DNA of 64,000 nucleotides from Pseudomonadota bacterium (lineage in GTDB: Bacteria > Pseudomonadota > Gammaproteobacteria > Steroidobacterales > Steroidobacteraceae), in the NCBI GenBank assembly GCA_963204835.1, contig CAUJHJ010000040.1:56124-120123 (forward strand). Direction: 5' to 3'. The position numbers were made by a program, and so were the translations under genes. Of this stretch, positions 61,757-64,000 are shown piece by piece; the stretch's first letter is position 1; each line of letters opens with the position of its first letter. The notes under the pieces were generated by a model, which saw only the letters and a list, made by a program, of their open reading frames with translations, searched no databases and was not told the origin of the DNA.

Positions 61757-63013
61757 ATGCTTTCCGATATCGCCCTGAAGAAGCTCAAATCCCGGGAAAA
61801 GCCGTACAAAGTGACGGACCGGGACGGAATGTACGTGACGGTATCGACGGCCGGGACGATCACGTTCCGGTTCGACTACCGGATCAGCAACCGGCGCGAG
61901 ACCCTCACTCTGGGTCGCTACGGCCCGGCCGGGCTATCCCTGTCCGCAGCCCGGGAGAAGTGCATTGCCGCCCGGAACACGCTCGCCCAGGGGCATTCCC
62001 CGGCCCGGGTGAAGCAGCGGGAGAAGCGCCAGCTGGCGGCGGCCGAGACCCTGGGGCAGTTCGCCACGAAGTGGCTCGACGAGGGTCCCATGGCGGAGAG
62101 CACCCGCCGGATGCGCCGGGGAATCTACCGGCGCGAGGTCGAGCCTGAGATCTCGAACCGGCTGCTGTCCGAGGTGTCGTCCGACGACGTTCGTATCCTG
62201 TGCCTCAAGATCAAGAACCGAGGGTCGCCCGCGACGGCCATCCACGTCCGGGATATCGTGAAGGGGATCTACAACTTCGCGAACCTGCACGGGCACAAGG
62301 TTCCGAACCCGGCCACCGAGGTTGCACCGACTTCCATCGCGGTATTCAAGCCGCGGGAGCGGGCACTCTCCCCGGACGAGATCCGCATCGCCTTCACGCT
62401 GATCGACAAGGTGTCGTTTGCCCACATCCATCGCCTCGCGCTGCGAATGATCCTGCTGACGCTCGTCCGCAAGAGCGAGCTGTCAATGGCGACCTGGAGC
62501 GAGATCGACTTCGACAAGGGAGTCTGGACGATTCCGAAGGAACGCATGAAGGCGCGCCGGCCGCACACCGTCTATCTGTCGCGCCAGGCGCTGGAGATCT
62601 TCACCGCGCTGAAGCTGATGGCCGGAAGCTCGCCTTACGTCTTTCCGTCTCGCTACGACGCCGATGTCCACATCGCTGCCAGCACGCTCAATCGCGTCAC
62701 GTCGCAGATTGCCGAGAAGGCCAAAGCGGAGAACCTGCCGCTGGAGATGTTCACCGTTCACGACCTGCGCCGTACGGGCTCGACGATCCTGAACGAGATG
62801 GGTTTCAACCGAGACTGGATCGAGAAGGCGCTAGCGCACGAGCGGAACGATTCCTCGCGCGGCACGTACAACCGCGCCCAGTACGCGGAGCAGCGGAGGC
62901 ACATGCTGCAGGAGTGGGCGGACATGATCGACGCGTGGGTGGCAGGCAAGACGCACACGCCGGTACTGCTGCCGTCGTCGATGAAGGTGATCGCAGCGCA
63001 GGCGCTGACATAG
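61757..63013 (+). CDS. P4-type tyrosine integrase of a guaA-integrated element
   Basis: A site-specific recombinase of 418 residues. The N-terminal DUF4102 arm-binding domain is at about 1-85 (YVTVSTAGTITFRFDYRIS, LTLGRYGPAGLSLSAAR), then the core-binding domain, then the catalytic domain. Catalytic residues are arginine 238 (LVRKSELSMATW), lysine about 264, histidine 335 and arginine 338 (VHDLRRTGST), histidine 361 (LAHERNDSSRGTYNR) and tyrosine 371. All seem intact, so the element may still be mobile. It is transcribed away from guaA into the cargo, and its codon choice is less extreme in GC than its chromosomal neighbours. The chromosomal XerD at 29 kb is unrelated in role. Confidence 0.95.
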   Translation: MLSDIALKKLKSREKPYKVTDRDGMYVTVSTAGTITFRFDYRISNRRETLTLGRYGPAGLSLSAAREKCIAARNTLAQGHSPARVKQREKRQLAAAETLGQFATKWLDEGPMAESTRRMRRGIYRREVEPEISNRLLSEVSSDDVRILCLKIKNRGSPATAIHVRDIVKGIYNFANLHGHKVPNPATEVAPTSIAVFKPRERALSPDEIRIAFTLIDKVSFAHIHRLALRMILLTLVRKSELSMATWSEIDFDKGVWTIPKERMKARRPHTVYLSRQALEIFTALKLMAGSSPYVFPSRYDADVHIAASTLNRVTSQIAEKAKAENLPLEMFTVHDLRRTGSTILNEMGFNRDWIEKALAHERNDSSRGTYNRAQYAEQRRHMLQEWADMIDAWVAGKTHTPVLLPSSMKVIAAQALT

Positions 63014-63227
63014 TGGCCGCAAATGCTTTCGCACGGTGCCGCGCAAGACATGGCGTTCCTGACGCGTCGAATCCCAGATTGCGGGCCGCGACACAGCGCA
63101 CGATTGCCACAGTGACGGCGAGTTTGGACGGGGCTCTCAGGCCAGGGTAACGGGCGGTGGTAAGGTACCAGCTCGGTTCCGTACAGATTCGATGCTGCTC
63201 CAGACCAGTTAGGCCCCGATCCGACGT

Positions 63228-64000
63228 ATGACAATCGATATCATTGGCGCAGACCGGTGTCCCGAACGCGACGCCGCGGAGGCGCTTCGCCAGGTCCTAA
63301 TGCCGGCAAAGCTCCCTGGAAATCTCCTGATGATTGTCGGGGCGCAGTGCCTCGGTGAATCCGTTCAAGACATCGACATTCTTCTGATTGGCTCTTTCGG
63401 TCGAGGCGTCACGTTTAAGGGACGGCACGGACCCTCGCGGGATAAGGACGTCCGCCTGGTCAACTTGTGTCTCGCGTTGGAGGTCAAGGATCATTCTTCA
63501 ACGCGGGTGAGATTTGATTCGCAGAGAGTGCTTGTTCACTACGCCAAGCAGAACTACTGGTCCGACGCAACAGAACAAGTTCGGCAGCAGCGTCTCTCGC
63601 TGAAGCACTATTTGGATCGAAGCGGCGTCTCGCCCCCGTGGATTGAAGGCGCCATCTGGCTGAGAAACTACGAAGGCGTGATTCCGTCGTCGGCTTCCAA
63701 TGTCCTGGGTTCCAGTCCCTCCGCGCAGGACTTCTTTGCCCTAATCGAAGGTATTCGCGCTCCCCGTGCGGGTGACGACGGGTGGTATATCGCCTTCGCA
63801 AAGAATGAGACTGTAACTGCAGTGCAGAAGGCGGCAGCCTTCTTTCGACCAATCGTCACGCCGACAAAACTCGATCGGCGCCGATTGGAGACTATCTGCC
63901 GAAAGCTCATCTCCGACCAGAAATACATTGACCGACTTGGGCAGCAGCTGCTCATTTTCCGTGGGCGTGGCGGGAGCGGAAAGACCATCCATTTGCTCCG
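63228..64000 (+). CDS. NERD-like nuclease domain plus P-loop ATPase (3' end off the window)
   Basis: An open frame runs from ATG 63228 to the right edge, 257 codons. A stop (TAG at 63210) lies in frame just upstream, so this is the first ATG. Residues about 40-130 show a PD-(D/E)XK pattern of the nuclease-related NERD type: GES (43-45), QDIDILLIG with aspartates 48 and 50, and CLALEVKDH with glutamate 85 and lysine 87. After about 110 residues comes a Walker A, FRGRGGSGKT (lysine 252), reached two codons before the edge. NERD-helicase or NERD-ATPase fusions are frequent in phage defence and mobile elements. The ATPase class cannot be told from the part seen, and the cargo after it is unknown. 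Confidence 0.75.
   Translation, partial: MTIDIIGADRCPERDAAEALRQVLMPAKLPGNLLMIVGAQCLGESVQDIDILLIGSFGRGVTFKGRHGPSRDKDVRLVNLCLALEVKDHSSTRVRFDSQRVLVHYAKQNYWSDATEQVRQQRLSLKHYLDRSGVSPPWIEGAIWLRNYEGVIPSSASNVLGSSPSAQDFFALIEGIRAPRAGDDGWYIAFAKNETVTAVQKAAAFFRPIVTPTKLDRRRLETICRKLISDQKYIDRLGQQLLIFRGRGGSGKTIHLL

Overview
The window is a GC-rich, gene-dense bacterial chromosome segment. Its conserved blocks are typical of a Gammaproteobacterium: queA-tgt-yajC-secD-secF, ndk-rlmN-pilW-rodZ-hisS-yfgM-bamB-der, and guaB-guaA. The 180-kDa class NAD-glutamate dehydrogenase, the TonB-dependent receptor with trehalase, and the branched-chain acyl-CoA genes suggest an aerobic heterotroph near the Xanthomonadales/Steroidobacterales/Nevskiales. 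That placement is inference; no rRNA gene is present to test it.

Layout. 1-5.9 kb: NAD-glutamate dehydrogenase (cut by the left edge), a MarR regulator and a divergent 4-hydroxyphenylpyruvate dioxygenase, i.e. glutamate and tyrosine breakdown. 6.2-16.0 kb: an eight-gene minus-strand operon (tetR, thiolase, liuB, liuC, short-chain dehydrogenase, ETF-quinone oxidoreductase, acetoacetyl-CoA synthetase, zapE) for acyl-CoA and leucine-type catabolism. 16.0-19.5 kb: the divergent fused isobutyryl-CoA mutase icmF, separated from tetR by two imperfect palindromes that look like TetR operators. 19.5-28.2 kb: dadA, then a sugar locus with an uncharacterised exported glycosidase-like protein, a LacI regulator, a TonB-dependent receptor and a GH37 trehalase. 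Two LacI-type operators are visible, one at the receptor promoter start site.

28.2-34.5 kb: acyltransferase, XerD, DsbC, a 7Fe ferredoxin, a Nudix hydrolase, a lipoprotein, tRNA-Leu(CAA), and a sigma factor / membrane protein / PDZ protein cassette. 34.5-45.8 kb: queuosine genes, Sec accessory genes, an amino-acid permease with a large insertion, suhB, and trmJ with a small Fe-S set whose IscU-like member has lost most of its ligands. 45.4-53.1 kb: ndk through der, mostly joined by start/stop overlaps. 53-61.4 kb: M23 peptidase, xseA, a CadC-like membrane regulator, a small secreted protein, guaB and guaA.

61.4-64.0 kb: the left end of an integrated element. It starts at the 3' end of guaA, carries four copies of a TGACGGTAAA motif in front of a P4-type tyrosine integrase, and continues into a new gene, open at the right edge, encoding a NERD-like (PD-(D/E)XK) nuclease domain followed by a Walker A P-loop. 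This element and its cargo are the most likely place for an undescribed, possibly defensive, system. Most of the cargo lies beyond the window, so no complete system can be claimed.
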